64,000 nt of DNA from Symbiodinium natans (GCA_905221605.1 CAJNDS010002311.1:303501-367500); one strand, 5' to 3'. Positions 31,713 through 43,324 are shown, counted from the first letter of the stretch. Made by a program: numbers and translations. The notes: generated by a model not told the origin, from the letters alone.

Positions 31713-32029
31713 GGCTCAGGACCTTAAGTTCAAGGGGTCTATAGGAAGCTACTAAATCTGAGGATTTTAGGGACAAAGTCAACTAGAATGGGTATTTCGG
31801 GCATGTTGTTGTGTAATTTGTAATGGGATACGGAAACATTGTGATCTTACTGGCTATCAGCAGGCAACGAGTGATTTGGGTACTTTACAGAATCCCTTAA
31901 CACGTGCAATACAGAGAGATATAAGGTGCCTAATCCCTCATTCCCTACTAAGAGCCGGTTTAGGGCTTTAGGGTTTAGGGCTTAGGGTTTAAGGCTTGGG
32001 GTTTAGGCTTAGGGGTTTAGGGTTTCTAT

Positions 32030-32100
32030 TCAGTCAAGATGCTGGAGCTCACCTTCAATCTGTTTGGGCTTCTGCACCTCCCGTGGCAGGCACATTATCC
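32030..32100 (-). CDS. Exon, unidentified
   Basis: Minus reads IMCLPREVQKPKQIEGELQH then LD. It follows the CFAP74-like exon at 33400-33516 in the direction of transcription. Confidence 0.5.
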
Positions 32101-32342
32101 CTTGGAGGGCTATTGGGGTTTACATTCGGTTTAAGGTTTAGGGTTTAGGGTTTAGGGTTTAGGGTTTAGGGTTTAGGGTTTAGGGTTTAGGGTTTAGGGT
32201 TTAGGGTTTAGGGGTTAGGGGTTAGGGGTTATGGGTTTGTGTGTGTTTTTTTCGTGGGTTTGCGGTTGAGGGTTTTGGGGCTAGGGGTTAAGGAATTGGG
32301 CTGCTGAGGGTCTAGGGAATTCAGGTTTGGGGTTTAGGGAAT

Positions 32343-32442
32343 CTAGTTCATGGTTGGGATCGTATTTAAAATATAAACTCATATTCCTTATTGGGCTTAA
32401 GTACCCTTGAAAACGCAAAAAATGTTACCCAACTATGACCAA
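32343..32442. mobile_element. TIR element, family I
   Basis: TAGTTCATGGTTGGGATCG to TTACCCAACTATGACCAA, with the shared interior ATATTCCTTATTGGGCTTAA. Confidence 0.75.
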
Positions 32443-32785
32443 GGAAGAGGGCGTAAGGAGTATGGACCATGGCTCTGAGCTGCAAGTAAGCAACACCCAA
32501 CCCTAATGCTTGAACCTTCAGTCCCCTAAACCCCGGAAACCCTAAACCCTCCAATGCACTGTCCCGAAGGGTTATTCCTAGCCCTAAACCCTAAACCCCA
32601 AACCCTAAACCCTAAACCCCAAAAACCCTACACCCTCAACCCAAATCATGTATATATCTATGTGTAGAAAAGCAACCCTCAACCACTGGGTGGGCTGGAG
32701 TGTTGTCTGGTGCTCACTTGACTAACTACAAGTAGGGGCCCCCCGCTTAGGGATTAGGGAGTTGAGGTGGATTTTCGTAGGGTTC

Positions 32786-32912
32786 CTACAAGGAGGGGCC
32801 CCCTTACTGTAGTAACTATAGCTTAAGGGACTTATAACCTAAGTTAGGATCCTTATAACCCAATTTAGGGCTCTTATAACTCTACTTATAATTAGGGGGC
32901 CCCTCCCTGTAG
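32786..32912. mobile_element. TIR element, family E
   Basis: CTACAAGGAGGGGCCCCCTT to AGGGGGCCCCTCCCTGTAG. Copies at 37378-37507 (other orientation), 56593-56718 and 59954-60078. Confidence 0.9.
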
Positions 32913-33399
32913 GGAATGCTAAGTAGACGATTACCAGGTCAAGAGAGCTTGCAAGTATCAGCCTAAGTCATGAAACTTACAACCCCCAACTTCGGGGGCC
33001 CCTTCTTGTGACTAGCGGCCCTTAGGTTCTATGAGGGATTATGGTTGACTAGGTTGCCCAATAACCCTAAACCCTAAACCCTAAACCCTAAACCCTAAAC
33101 CCTAAACCCTAAAAGGGGGTTCTAAGGGAACCGAGGGCCCCCCAAAAGGGGGGTTGGGGTTAAAGGTCGCCGGGGCATTGCCAACATGTCCGCCTGTGGT
33201 GTGGGGTCTAGGGTTTAGGGCGTTTAGGGTTGAGGTGGGGGTTTACGACAATAGGGGACCTGATGTAGACCCCCCCAAATAGTCGGATCCCTTTGTATCA
33301 CGGAAGCCTGTTATCGTAAACCGTCAGGCTCTTTCGCCAAGCCCCAACCCATAAACCTTCTAAACCCTAAACCCTAAACCCTAAAGCCCTAACCCAGAA

Positions 33400-33516
33400 A
33401 CCTTCCCTTGGTGCCTGTATCTTCATGGCCACAGACGCGCGGTTGCGAATCATCACGCTCTCCCGGAAGATGTGGCCATACACGCAGGTGTGCATGTCGT
33501 ACCTAAGTGCCGAGGT
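33400..33516 (-). CDS. Exon of a CFAP74/HYDIN-like axonemal protein
   Basis: Minus reads YDMHTCVYGHIFRESVMIRN then RASVAMKIQAPREGF. The motif CxYGxxFRExxxxRNRxxxAMKI is characteristic, as I remember it, of the ASH domains of CFAP74 and related central-apparatus proteins. The exon at 34350-34460, which would precede it, ends with DVPIYVDSEEPLDM, the usual lead-in to this motif. Confidence 0.65.
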
Positions 33517-33569
33517 TGACCCCCCCCAAGTTGTCAGCAAACTTTTGGGTTTTCCAAGTTTAAGTTCTA

Positions 33570-33652
33570 AGTTGGGATGTTCTACCTTATACGAACAGTC
33601 CTTATATAGTACCCCCCATTAAGGACTCTTCGTAGAAGGGGGAACATCCCAA
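33570..33652. mobile_element. TIR element, family D
   Basis: GTTGGGATGTTCTACCTTAT to AAGGGGGAACATCCCAAG. Confidence 0.85.
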
Positions 33653-33947
33653 GTTATTAGTACGACTAAAGAAATATGTATGTATGCAGGTATTGGATCG
33701 TATTGCAGCCTGGGGGGGGGGGGGGCCTTAACTCCCTAAGCCTCATGACTCAGCCCTACACGTGAGGCAGTAAGGACTGACTCATCTCCCGCTTGTGAGG
33801 CCACAAGACCCTTTTGAGCCCTAGGGTAAGTGTATACACCCCAGATCCCAAAAACCCTACAGACCCCAAACCACAAATAGACCCAGGAGGTTTGTAGAAA
33901 TCGCATACTGTGCCCCAAGAAGCCTCGGAAAGCACCTTAGGCGACTG

Positions 33948-34010
33948 GCTGCCAGCCCTTGAGCTGGTCGACCAACAGCTTCGTAGAAACCGCAGGTTTA
34001 GGGTGTGGGT
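33948..34010 (-). CDS. Exon, unidentified
   Basis: Minus reads PAVSTKLLVDQLKGWQPVA and then meets a TAA that may lie beyond the donor. Confidence 0.45.
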
Positions 34011-34084
34011 CCTATAGACCCTAGGCCGCAGTGCCTGGAGTAGGGGCTTATGAAGACCCAGATTTCGTTTTAGGTTGAAGCTCT

Positions 34085-34195
34085 CGAACTAGGTAGTCGA
34101 AGTCGAGCAAGGGGGCTTCCGTACTTGTAATAGCCCATTTGGAAGCCTGAGCAGTGTCCTCAACATCCGCCATGAGGTTGTATCTCAAGGGTCCG
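34085..34195 (-). CDS. Exon, unidentified
   Basis: Minus reads RYNLMADVEDTAQASKWAIT then STEAPLLDFDYLVR. Clean acidic coding sequence. Confidence 0.55.
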
Positions 34196-34224
34196 GAGGG
34201 CATACGGCTTGGGCTTGAGTACCC

Positions 34225-34336
34225 CTAGAACCAAGAGTAACCTAGGAATAAAAGGGAACCCTTCTTGGTTTAAAGGGGCTTTATAACAGAAGCTAAACCG
34301 TAAAAGAAGCGAATCAGGTCCTTCTCTGGGTCCTAG
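34225..34336. mobile_element. TIR element, family G
   Basis: CTAGAACCAAGAGTAACCTAG to TCTCTGGGTCCTAG. It separates the exons at 34085-34195 and 34350-34460 and is probably the intron. Confidence 0.8.
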
Positions 34337-34349
34337 CCCTCATCGACCC

Positions 34350-34460
34350 TTTACCCATGTCAAGCGGCTCTTCACTGTCGACGTAGATGGGCACATCCAG
34401 GCAAGACCCGCGCACACGAACGCAGAACTCCTGTTCACAGACTGCAGTGGATCAAGGGAC
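34350..34460 (-). CDS. Exon of a CFAP74/HYDIN-like axonemal protein
   Basis: Minus reads CEQEFCVRVRGSCLDVPIYV then DSEEPLDMG. The VRVRGxCxDVPIYVxxEExDM pattern ends one ASH domain and leads into the next. Confidence 0.65.
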
Positions 34461-35000
34461 TGAAGGAGGGACCCTGATAAGGTATATGCATATGTATGTA
34501 TATATACATATATATATATATATAAGGGTTTTATAGGGGCATAAGATTGGGGGTCCCTTCTAGGGGTCCCTCCTTATATCGCTTAAGTGGAGTGATTCTG
34601 TGGCCGTCCATAACCCCATAACCTCAACCTCGTACGCGAGCCCCGAAAACCCTTAACCTAACAGAAACCAGTGATCCTGAACCCATATGAAGTAGGGTTT
34701 ATATTTCTTGTACCCCCAAAAGGACACCCTCACCAATATTAAAAAAGGAACCTTCTATACACTCACCAATAACAGTAATATAAGCCCTACTTCATATACA
34801 GGTTTCCGAGACCTTCCAACTTTATTTCCCTTCGTGGGAGGGAGAACCAAAACTTCCTGTTACCCAGGGAGGCGAGCACCTGATCAGCTCCCCTTCGAAC
34901 TCCCTTTGGCCCGGGCTTTTTTTGGGGGTTCAGGGTTTAGGTTGGAGGTTGCGAACCCCAAACCCCAAACCCTAAACCCTAGTCACGGGCCTACTGAGAG

Positions 35001-35118
35001 GTTCATGGTACTTATTAACCAATCATAACTGTAGCTATAACCTTTTTAGGGCACTTGAGGGGCTTATACGTGGGGTTATAAGTACAGTTGTATTTGGTTA
35101 AGAAGTACCATGAACCTC
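35001..35118. mobile_element. TIR element, family H (intact)
   Basis: GGTTCATGGTACTTATTAAC to AGAAGTACCATGAACCTCC. The centre GTTATAAGTACAG is inverted against CTGTAGCTATAAC. Confidence 0.85.
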
Positions 35119-35384
35119 CAAGTACTGAGACTGGGACTTTGGGGCCTTCGAGTTTTGGGTGCTTCAGCGCTGCGTGGGAGGGGACCCCTCTTATGATACA
35201 AACTATGGGTTTAGGGTCAGGGGTTTAGGTTTTTAGGGTCTAGGGTTTAGGGTTTAGGGTTTAGGGTTTAGGGTTTTGTACATATAGCCCAAGGCTAGGA
35301 CACGACTTACAGCTACGGGGCCCTCGCAACCCCAAACCCCCAAAGGTAAGTCTCTGAACCCCCAAAACCCTGAACCCACTGATA

Positions 35385-35465
35385 AAAAGAGCAGTCAGAG
35401 GAACCAGCTGTCAATGCTAGATGTGCATCTTTGTCATTGCTATACTGCTCGTGCAAAACAAAGAC
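35385..35465 (-). CDS. Exon, unidentified
   Basis: Minus reads SLVFVLHEQYSNDKDAHLAL then TAGSSDCSFY. Confidence 0.45.
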
Positions 35466-35517
35466 TAAACTGAGAAACCCTTCCTAAACCCTAACCCTAA
35501 ACCCTAAACCCTAAACC

Positions 35518-35610
35518 CTTCAGGGACAAGGCTTTCCATCTGAAGCGCCTTCTCGTAGTTCGCATCGCCTGGGACGCTGTAGCAGATCAGGCAGAGGGCG
35601 CTTTGAATTT
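35518..35610 (-). CDS. Exon, unidentified
   Basis: Minus reads SQIQSALCLICYSVPGDANY then EKALQMESLVPEG. Confidence 0.55.
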
Positions 35611-35784
35611 GAGATGTCTACTTGGATATGAAGATCTATTGGGCTTAGAGTAAGATCCATAGGGCTTAGAGTTCAGGCGTACGGGAGCGGGTGTAATTTG
35701 GGGGTTTAGGGAAGTAGGATGTATCTGGTTTGGGCTTTGTAAAGGGTTTGGGCATCTAAGTTGAAGTTCCTACAAAACGAACGG

Positions 35785-35880
35785 CAAAGATCGCCCCAGC
35801 CCTCACTTTTCCGCATTGCTTCAAGCGTTGAGGGTTCAGGGCCTCGAGACAACCCAAGAATTTGGACTCTGATGTAGGGT
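35785..35880 (-). CDS. Exon, unidentified
   Basis: Minus reads IRVQILGLSRGPEPSTLEAM then RKSEGWGD. Confidence 0.5.
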
Positions 35881-37129
35881 TAGGGTTTAGCTCTCTCAAG
35901 CCGTTTAGGCTAGAAGTACCAACCTAAGCAGCTATGGTTAGCGGAATAAAGGCAAACCCTAAACCCCAAAGCCCTGGATCCCTTAACTCGAAACCTTCAA
36001 CCTCACTCTCTGTAGGGGGCTCGCCCTAAACCCTAAACCCTAAACCCTAGACCCTAAACCCTAAACCCTAAACCCTAAACCCTCTCTTGCCTCAGATAGC
36101 GCAGACCGGAACTGGAGTTCGGGGCTGCATGGTTCAGGGCTTAGGGCTTAGGGAAGTTCAGGTTTCACGGATTTTAGAGTTTCCTGACTAATTTTTCTGG
36201 GGAGGCAATGGTGCTAACCTTTCTGCACTAGGGGATTGCTTTGTCGACTCAAGTGCGGGAAGAAGACAGTTCATTCACAAAAACCGTTGAGACCGTTGGG
36301 ACATTGCGATTTACGACGCCCTAAGCCCTGAAGCCTAAATCCATCGAATGTAAGCCCTAAACCCTCATCCCAAAACCCGAACCATCAACCTCTTACCCTA
36401 CAACACCTGCCGGTGCCGAGAAGCCAGGAGCACCGTTTGCAATGCAAAGCCGCCTTGGCCACATCAAGGCTTGCAGGGCTTCGGGTGCAGGCTTGGAGGT
36501 CAGGGCTCGTTTCTAGATGGGCCCTGTGTAAACCCTCTGAAAGACATATATATATATATACATATATATGTGATCCTCTTGAACCCGAAAAGGGAGCTAA
36601 CCCTACACTCCAAACGATAAACCCTAAACCCGAATTCGAGCATCTCAGGCTTGTGATCTGTGGCCTCCACAAGCTTTTGAGGCCGCCTTTCTTTGATCTA
36701 GGTTCTCCAGATACCCGTTCCAAGGTCAGCTTTCTTTGGTCTAGGTTCTCCAGGCTAGAAAAAAACAGAGCGCTTGTGTTAAAGGAAGCCTAACATTTCA
36801 GGAAACCTATATGGGTGTTTACCAAAATAAGGGCCCCTAAACAAGAATCCAAATAGTAGGATGCCCTTCAATAAGGTACCCCTAATACCGTGAACCCCCA
36901 TAACACACACGAAGAAAGATGGAATATCAGCAGACCAAGGGCCCCGCAACCCTGAACCCAAAAGCGAGTCAGTGGCAATCTTCTCTTTAACAGGCTCTAG
37001 ACTTTAAACCCTAAAGCCTACCTAGACTCTAAGCCCTAAGCCCGAAACCAAATTTCCAGCATCCCAGGACTGGGAGCATCTTCCGACGCCGTGTGAAGCT
37101 TGGGCTTAGGGTTTCAGGGTTAGTTTAGG

Positions 37130-37380
37130 GCCTTGCCAGGGAGCGTCGTACCGTTCTTCGTCGGCACCAGCGCTTCCTCTTCCTCTTGGGTCTCTTCTGA
37201 ACCCTCCATGGCCCCCGGTCTCCGAGGCGCCTCTCTTTCGATGAGGTGTCCTCGAGGCTTCTCGTCCTTCCTGCGTCGCATCTTTTGCCGCACGCAGGGC
37301 TGCAAGCAGTTTGTCGGCCTGAGCTGCCATCTGCTCCCGCTTCGCTGTCCGGGTTGCCAACTGCTTGCTTTCGTCTTCTA
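37130..37380 (-). CDS. Coiled-coil exon
   Basis: Minus reads EDESKQLATRTAKREQMAAQ then ADKLLAALRAAKDATQEGRE, a clear heptad pattern. In the last 150 bases a second frame also looks coding (EGSEETQEEEEALVPTKNG), so either the exon ends around 37290 or there is a frame change. CFAP74-type proteins carry an N-terminal coiled coil, which would fit the position upstream of the ASH exons, but that link is inference. Confidence 0.55.
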
Positions 37381-37507
37381 CAGGGAGGGGCCCCCTAATT
37401 ATAAGTAGACTTATAAGAGCCCTAGAATTGGGTTCTAAGGATCCTAACTTAGGTTATAAGTCCCTTAAGCTATAGTTACTACAGTAAGGGGGGGGCCCCT
37501 CCTTGTA
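37378..37507. mobile_element. TIR element, family E (reverse orientation)
   Basis: CTACAGGGAGGGGCCCCCTA to AGGGGGGGGCCCCTCCTTGTA. It separates two coiled-coil exons and is probably an intron. Confidence 0.9.
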
Positions 37508-37588
37508 TCGTCTCCACGACCATGGCCTCGGATGCATCCACTGCTTCCTTCGACTCCTGGTCGATGACTGAATCCTTGACATTGGGTA
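37508..37588 (-). CDS. Exon, acidic helical
   Basis: Minus reads NVKDSVIDQESKEAVDASEA then MVVETI, running into the family E element. Confidence 0.55.
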
Positions 37589-37647
37589 TAGGGTATAGGG
37601 TTTAGGGTTTAGGGTTTAGGGTTTAGGGTTTAGGGTTTAGGAGCAGA

Positions 37648-37782
37648 CTGGTTGCTTCGCGGAGTTTCTGCTGCCACTGATCCTCCGAGGCATCCAGATC
37701 CGTCAGAACCTTGAGTTCGTTCCTGCAACTGTCTCTCCACCAAGGCCAGCAAATCGTTCTCATGTAAGCTGTCCAGCCGTAT
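37648..37782 (-). CDS. Coiled-coil exon with a one-base frame change
   Basis: Minus begins LDSLHENDLLALVERQLQE and, after one extra base near 37719, continues ELKVLTDLDASEDQWQQKLR then EATSLL. Both halves are unmistakable coiled coil, so the single base is either a sequencing indel or a disabling mutation. Confidence 0.6.
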
Positions 37783-38097
37783 AAACCCTGTTAAACCCTG
37801 AACCCTTAAGTCGAAGTCTGAAGTCTAAGCCTGAACCCTCCAGAAGTGTTGACCAGTTTAATCAACCACTGGGATATAAGGTGACTACTCCACCTTACAT
37901 GACGCCACGGGGTGTTGGAAGCATGTGCTGCTCGCTTGCATGCCGCGCCGACGCGCCGACGCGCCGTGCATGTCTTTCTGACGCTTTCTTCAGCAAAGTG
38001 TGGGCAGCACATGGCAGATGCAAATGCCCTAACCCTAGACCCTAGACCCTAGACCCTAAACCCTAAACCCTAACCCCTAAACCCTGTTCCCCAAGGT

Positions 38098-38142
38098 GAA
38101 GGCGGCGTCTTCTTCTACACCATTGTGATGGGGTTCGGAATT
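38098..38142 (-). CDS. Short exon candidate
   Basis: Minus reads PHHNGVEEDAAFTLGN. Confidence 0.35.
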
Positions 38143-38304
38143 GCAAGATGCGCTCTCAAGGATTAGGGTTTTGGGTGTTGGGATTCGGGTTTAGGGTTCA
38201 GGGTCAAGTTTAGGGTTTAGGGTTTAGGGTTTAGGGTTTAGGGTTTAGGGTTTAGGGTTTAGGGTTTAGGCCTGGCTTCAAGGTTTTGGAGCTTCAAAAT
38301 AGGG

Positions 38305-38405
38305 GAGTGGGGTATACGTGGGACTTTGCAGGGAAAGCCGCCTGAACTCCATATTTGTGCTGCCGAGAGGCAGGTCAGTCGAAAACTCCTGGGTTTCGGG
38401 CGGGA
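38305..38405 (-). CDS. Exon, unidentified
   Basis: Minus reads PETQEFSTDLPLGSTNMEFR then RLSLQSPTYTPLPY. Confidence 0.5.
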
Positions 38406-38604
38406 GCTTCCACAAAAAAGCTTTGGGCTGAAAGGGCACTGTACCCCTAAGCCCTGAACACTACCAAGGATGATGGCCCGAAAACCCCCTGAAAAGTTCC
38501 TGAATATTATCCTCTTAAACCCAAGACGCGCAAATGTACCATATCCCAGCAATCCTAAACCCTAAACAACAAATCCCGAAGCACCCAGACCTCTAAAACC
38601 TGAA

Positions 38605-38682
38605 ACCCCGGTTCATGACATGTCATTGGCTTCGGGGTCGGGTTGCGGTGCCAAAAATCAGAAAGCAACCCGATTTCAGGGT
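38605..38682 (-). CDS. Exon, unidentified
   Basis: Minus reads EIGLLSDFWHRNPTPKPMTC then HEPG. Confidence 0.45.
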
Positions 38683-39031
38683 TGATAGGGTTTAGGGTTT
38701 AGGGTTTAGTGGGTTTGCAGGTTTATGGGGTTTGTAAGGTTCAGGGTTTAAAGGGCTAAGGGCTGAAGTGTAGCCGTACAGGGTTACTGGGTTTGTGGGG
38801 CCCAGGGCTTGCAGGGTTTAGGGGTTTAGGGTTTAGGGTTTAGGGTTTGGGTGTAGGGGTACAGGGCTTTAGGGCTTCGGGTTTAGGGGTACAGGGTCTT
38901 AGGGTTTCGAGGCGCAGGGCTGAGGTCTAGTAATGCAGGGCTTAGGGCAGTTTGGCGTGCAGAGTTGAGGGGTACAGGGTTGAGGGTGTACTAAACCCTA
39001 AACCCTAAACCCTAAACCCCAAACCCTAAAC

Positions 39032-39137
39032 CCTAAGGGTCCATGTACCTTATCATTATATACTTGGGCCCCGAAGTCCATATATAAAAAGTACTTCAAG
39101 GCCCAAGTATTCCCTATTTGGCTACATGGACCCTTCG
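39032..39137. mobile_element. TIR element, family F
   Basis: CCTAAGGGTCCATGTACCTT to GGCTACATGGACCCTTCGGG. Confidence 0.85.
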
Positions 39138-39504
39138 GGGAATGTAGGGGTTAGGGTTTAGGGTTAGGGCTTAATGTCTCGGGAATGACACGGCAGAAGA
39201 TCAAGAGCTGCTTCGAGCTAGGGTTCTGGCCCTGGCTCATAAGGACACGAGTTCAGGGTTTAGGGCTTAGGGCTGAGGGTTTAGGGTTTAGGGCAGGCGT
39301 AACCCCAAAACCCGACACATTCCGCCCCAGGCCCTGAACCACATTGTAAATGCAAGTAGGCAACCCAGCTAAGGGAATTAGGGTTTCGGCATGTGGGATC
39401 ATTCTGCTCCGTGGGCTCTTGAATGGCATAGCTCAGTTGCAAGACTGTCGCCCGGGGCTAAGCCCTACACCCTAAACCCTAAAACCTAAACCCTAAGCCC
39501 TACA

Positions 39505-39630
39505 CAGTACCTCTGCTGGCAGGCTGCCCCCAGCGTCGTGGGCACGAACTTGAAGGCAATTTTTGAGCTGCCCAGAGCTTTGCAGACGCCCTTCTCCGTC
39601 CAAGTCGTCCTGAGACAAGCACTCTCCTAG
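39505..39630 (-). CDS. Exon with ASH/HYDIN-type strands
   Basis: Minus reads ESACLRTTWTEKGVCKALGS then SKIAFKFVPTTLGAACQQRY. The IAFKFVPTTLG string is the typical late strand of an ASH domain. Confidence 0.6.
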
Positions 39631-41234
39631 AACTCTGGGGCTTTGATGGCTTATGGTTTTTTGAGGATTGTGAGGAAAGACTCGGGATGAAGGTGTATGT
39701 GTGTATACGTAAAAACATATCTGCGAAAAAAGAAGAATATGTAAATATATATATATATATATGTATGTATACTTATGTGTATATATGTATATATACATAC
39801 CAAACAAGGTTTGGGGTGTAGGGTTTGTGCATAGAAACGAACGAAACGGCATGCAGTTCGGTCTATTTCTTTGACAGGCCTGTTTCCCTACAAGGTGACT
39901 AGGGCCTAGGGAAACCTGGGGTGTAGGGAAAGCCTTTGAGGGATTCTCCTGTTTCATGGGCTCACTACGTTGTGGCGCTCTGATGAGTGCACTATGAGGC
40001 GTTGCGCACGTAGGTTGTTCTATACTCAGGTGTCCCCTAAACCTTGCTAAACCTCCCTAAACCTCCCCAAACCCTCAACCCTAAACCCTCAACCCTAATC
40101 AGCCATACCACACCCAAAACCCTGAACTGAGAACGAAACTTCCCGAAGCCCTACGTCCGAGCAGGATGTACGACTGCTGCTGGGACTCATGTCTGTCAGC
40201 TGATCGACACCTTCATCGCCTTGGCAGTTGTTGTCAGCTCAAGTCTTGCGGCTGCAGGTCCAAACCCTAAACCCTAACCCCTAAACCCTAAACCCTAAAC
40301 CCTAAACTTTAGGGTTTAGGAGAAAGGTTGTGGCTGGGGGCTTTGTAGCTTGTGTAATAAAGGGTTTTCCATCCCAGCTATGGATTGTGGGTTTAGGGCT
40401 TAGGGCTTAGGGTTTAGGGTGTATGGGCCTTGTACAACCTGTGACAGACAGAGGGGTGTGCCTGCGCGTCATAGGGAGCGGGGGCCTGCTTGGTTGGCTT
40501 GAATGTACACCTAAGGAGTACAGATAGGCCGCATCCAGCATCCCCCCTACTTGAAGCCTCGCGTTGGGAACAGCCGAAGTCTAGACACCTCCCTTATAGG
40601 ATTTTAGGGTTCAGTTTGGGGACGTAGAGCCTAAAAGTTTCACATACATCAAGCACTTGAGACACAACGCAGGGCCCCCTAAAAGCCCTAAAACATGAAA
40701 GCTACATCTCCAGCTTTTGTTAGGGGGGCCTCGGGGATCTCGAAAGCCCCCGAAAAACGTGGGTTTAGGATTTAGGGCACCTAGGTTCCTCGGTACCCCA
40801 GGCGGTGACGTACTGGGTATAGGGTTCAGGGTTTAGGGCGGGGGTTGGTCATCTTCGGAACAGGGTTTAGGGTTTAGGGTTTAGGGTTTAGGGTTTAGGG
40901 TTTAGGGTTTAGGGTTTAGGGTTTAGGGTTTAGGGTTTAGGGTTTAGGGTTTAGGGTTTAGGGTTTAGGGAGGAACCCTGAACCCCAAACCGTAAACCCT
41001 AGTTGTGGGGTTTCAGGGTGTGGGGTTGTGGGTTCGCCAAATACTGATGCTACGCTGCTTACGTCTCACTCCCGTGTCTATGGTAGCAAGCCTTAAAAGC
41101 CCTAAAGCAAGTGATCCTGTTTAAACGTTAAACCCCAAACCCTCAACCCTCAACCCTCAACTCTGAACCCTGAACCCTGAACCCTAAACCCTAAACTAAA
41201 CCCTAAGCCCTAAGCCCTAGGCCCTACGCCCTAA

Positions 41235-41370
<136 letters not shown>

Positions 41371-41414
41371 AAACTCCCAATCCCTAAGCCCCAAGCCCTT
41401 TCGACCCTAAACTC

Positions 41415-41505
41415 CAAAGCCAGCCAAGCAGCTGCGAAGCACACTGAAGTCGGCTGCCAAGGCCCCGGTGTTCTTGATGATGAGCTCCTGCAGTTTTCTT
41501 GCTTA
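41415..41505 (-). CDS. Exon with HYDIN-type domain start
   Basis: Minus reads KLQELIIKNTGALAADFSVL then RSCLAG. The pattern xxLxIKNTGxLxADFSV is a textbook HYDIN/ASH B-C-D strand motif. Among the best family matches in the window. Confidence 0.7.
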
Positions 41506-41689
41506 GGGGTTTAGGGATTTAGGGGTTTAGGGGTTTAGGGTTTAGGGGTTAGGGGCTTCGGGTTTAGGGGTTTAGGGGCTTAGGGGTTAGGGGTTTGGGG
41601 GTTTAGGGGTTGGGGGTGCTTTAGGGTTAGGATGTATGGTTTAGGGATTAGGGTTTAGGGTTTGGGGAGGCAGAAGGTTGAGCTTAATA

Positions 41690-41824
41690 ATGTGCCGACA
41701 AGGGGAAGGCATATGTGCTGGCTGGTGGATGCCGCCTGCAACATCGGCGATGGACCCTTTGGCGTTGTTTGGGACTGGGAAGGTGTTGTACAGGATGACT
41801 CGGTTCCGCAGGCCGGGTTTAGGC
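41690..41824 (-). CDS. Exon, unidentified
   Basis: Minus reads PGLRNRVILYNTFPVPNNAK then GSIADVAGGIHQPAHM. Overlapping frames are also open. Confidence 0.45.
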
Positions 41825-41904
41825 AGGATTCAGGGTCTGGGTTTAGGGTATTTTTCTGAATAACCCTACAAGGTGCGTAGGGTCTCCGGTTTAGCTTAGG
41901 GTTG

Positions 41905-42150
41905 GAGTGTATGTTGGGGTCGCTGGTGCCCACTCCACCTGGTCAAACGTGGATTTGCAAATCGGTTGCCAGAAAGCGACCAAGAGCGGCGTCACGCGTG
42001 GCAAAACCATACACAATGAGTGCAAGTTGGAGAAGCCTGAAGGCGTCGCGTGTGCTGCAGGCTGAGAAGCTTGAGGCTGACACCTGCACGATGTCCGCCA
42101 CCAAATTGATAACCCCCCTGCAAGGTGACGACACGCTTGCATCTCTGGTA
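41905..42150 (-). CDS. Long exon candidate, frame ambiguous
   Basis: Two minus frames are open for over 60 codons: one with VADIVQVSASSFSACSTRDA, the other with CMVLPRVTPLLVAFWQPICK. I cannot decide between them. Coding is likely because the island is free of repeats and lies in series. Confidence 0.4.
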
Positions 42151-42734
42151 CGTAGGCCCTAAACCCTAAACCCTAAACCCTAAATCTATAGAGCTTGACG
42201 AGGGCACCGAAAAAGCGGGGGCCACAACCGGAGCCGTCGCCTCAGGGCTAAACCCAAACCCTAAACCCTGAACATCCCTAAACCCTTAACCCTAAACCCT
42301 AAACCCCAAACCCTAAACCCTAAACAGAAGGGCTTGGGGTTTCAGGGTCTACTAGACGCGAGGCACTTCAAAAAGACATGGGTGTTTAGGGTGTACGGCT
42401 GAAAGTTTGGAGAAGTTCGGTGAAGGCCATGTGTTTCAAAAGAGGCTATCCTTTGCGCAAGCCGCCGAAAGCAGGTTTGGATCTAAATGACGGACTCTTT
42501 TGGGACCTCTATCATACTATAGTTGCTACAGATCACACAATAGTCTAGTTTAGGGCACCCGAAAAAGTTTAAAGGGACCACCATGGCCCTAAACCCTAAG
42601 ACCCCTATAAACCCCAAACCCAAAAACCCTAATTAAACCCTCAACCCTGACCCTAAAACCCGGTTTAGGGTTTAGGGCTTAGGGTTTAGGGGTTAGGGGC
42701 CCAAGCTCCAGACCCAAACACCCTGCAAAAGCAG

Positions 42735-42835
42735 TCAGGTCTGAGTTCCCAGCACGCTCGGCGGACTCCCCGACGAGAACAGAGCCGAAATCCACGCTGG
42801 GATTGGCCTCCGCGTCCTGGCGACAGATGGTTTTT
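42735..42835 (-). CDS. Exon with HYDIN-type domain start
   Basis: Minus reads ICRQDAEANPSVDFGSVLVG then ESAERAGNSDLT. PSVDFGSVLVGESAER is the canonical first-strand signature of HYDIN/ASH domains. Confidence 0.7.
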
Positions 42836-43031
42836 GGGGTGTAGGGTTTAGGGGTGGTGCTGCTCCTTCGGGTTCAGGGTTCCAGGGTTCACGGTTTAAG
42901 GGTTAGGGTTTAGGGCTTAGGGCTTAGGGGAGTTCAGGTGCAGGTGCTTGGGGTGGTTGGTAAACAAGTGCAGCGATGGAGCAGCTGTGGCATTCAACCC
43001 TCAACCCAAGCCCTAAACCCGACAACCCTTC

Positions 43032-43160
43032 TTAGGGTAGTTACATGGCGCCTGTATATGGGCCTTTAAAAAGGGGACCCTTTACATACCCCGTATATAC
43101 CCTATAAAACCCAAGGGCCCACTCTTCAGAACCCTTTAAAGGAGGTAGGGGACCATGCTA
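43032..43160. mobile_element. TIR element, family C
   Basis: GGGTAGTTACATGGCGCCTG to AGGTAGGGGACCATGCTAAG, with AAACCCAAGGGCCCACTC inside. Two further right-end fragments follow at about 43208-43225 and 43275-43310. Confidence 0.8.
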
Positions 43161-43324
43161 AGGAAACCTAGCCCTAAACCCTACACTTTCCTAAATCCTC
43201 CCTTGCCGAAACCTTTAAAGGAGGTAAAGGGCCAAAACAAGGAACCTGATCCCTAAACCTAGACCCTAAACCCTCCCTTTAAGAACCCTTTGCGGGAGGT
43301 AAAGGACCATATTCATTAACCTAC

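Noticed and set aside
39395-39465. tRNA-like segment (GGCATAGCTCAGTTGCAAGAC)
   Set aside because: The D-arm-like string is suggestive, but I could not form an acceptor stem or a T-arm of the right spacing.
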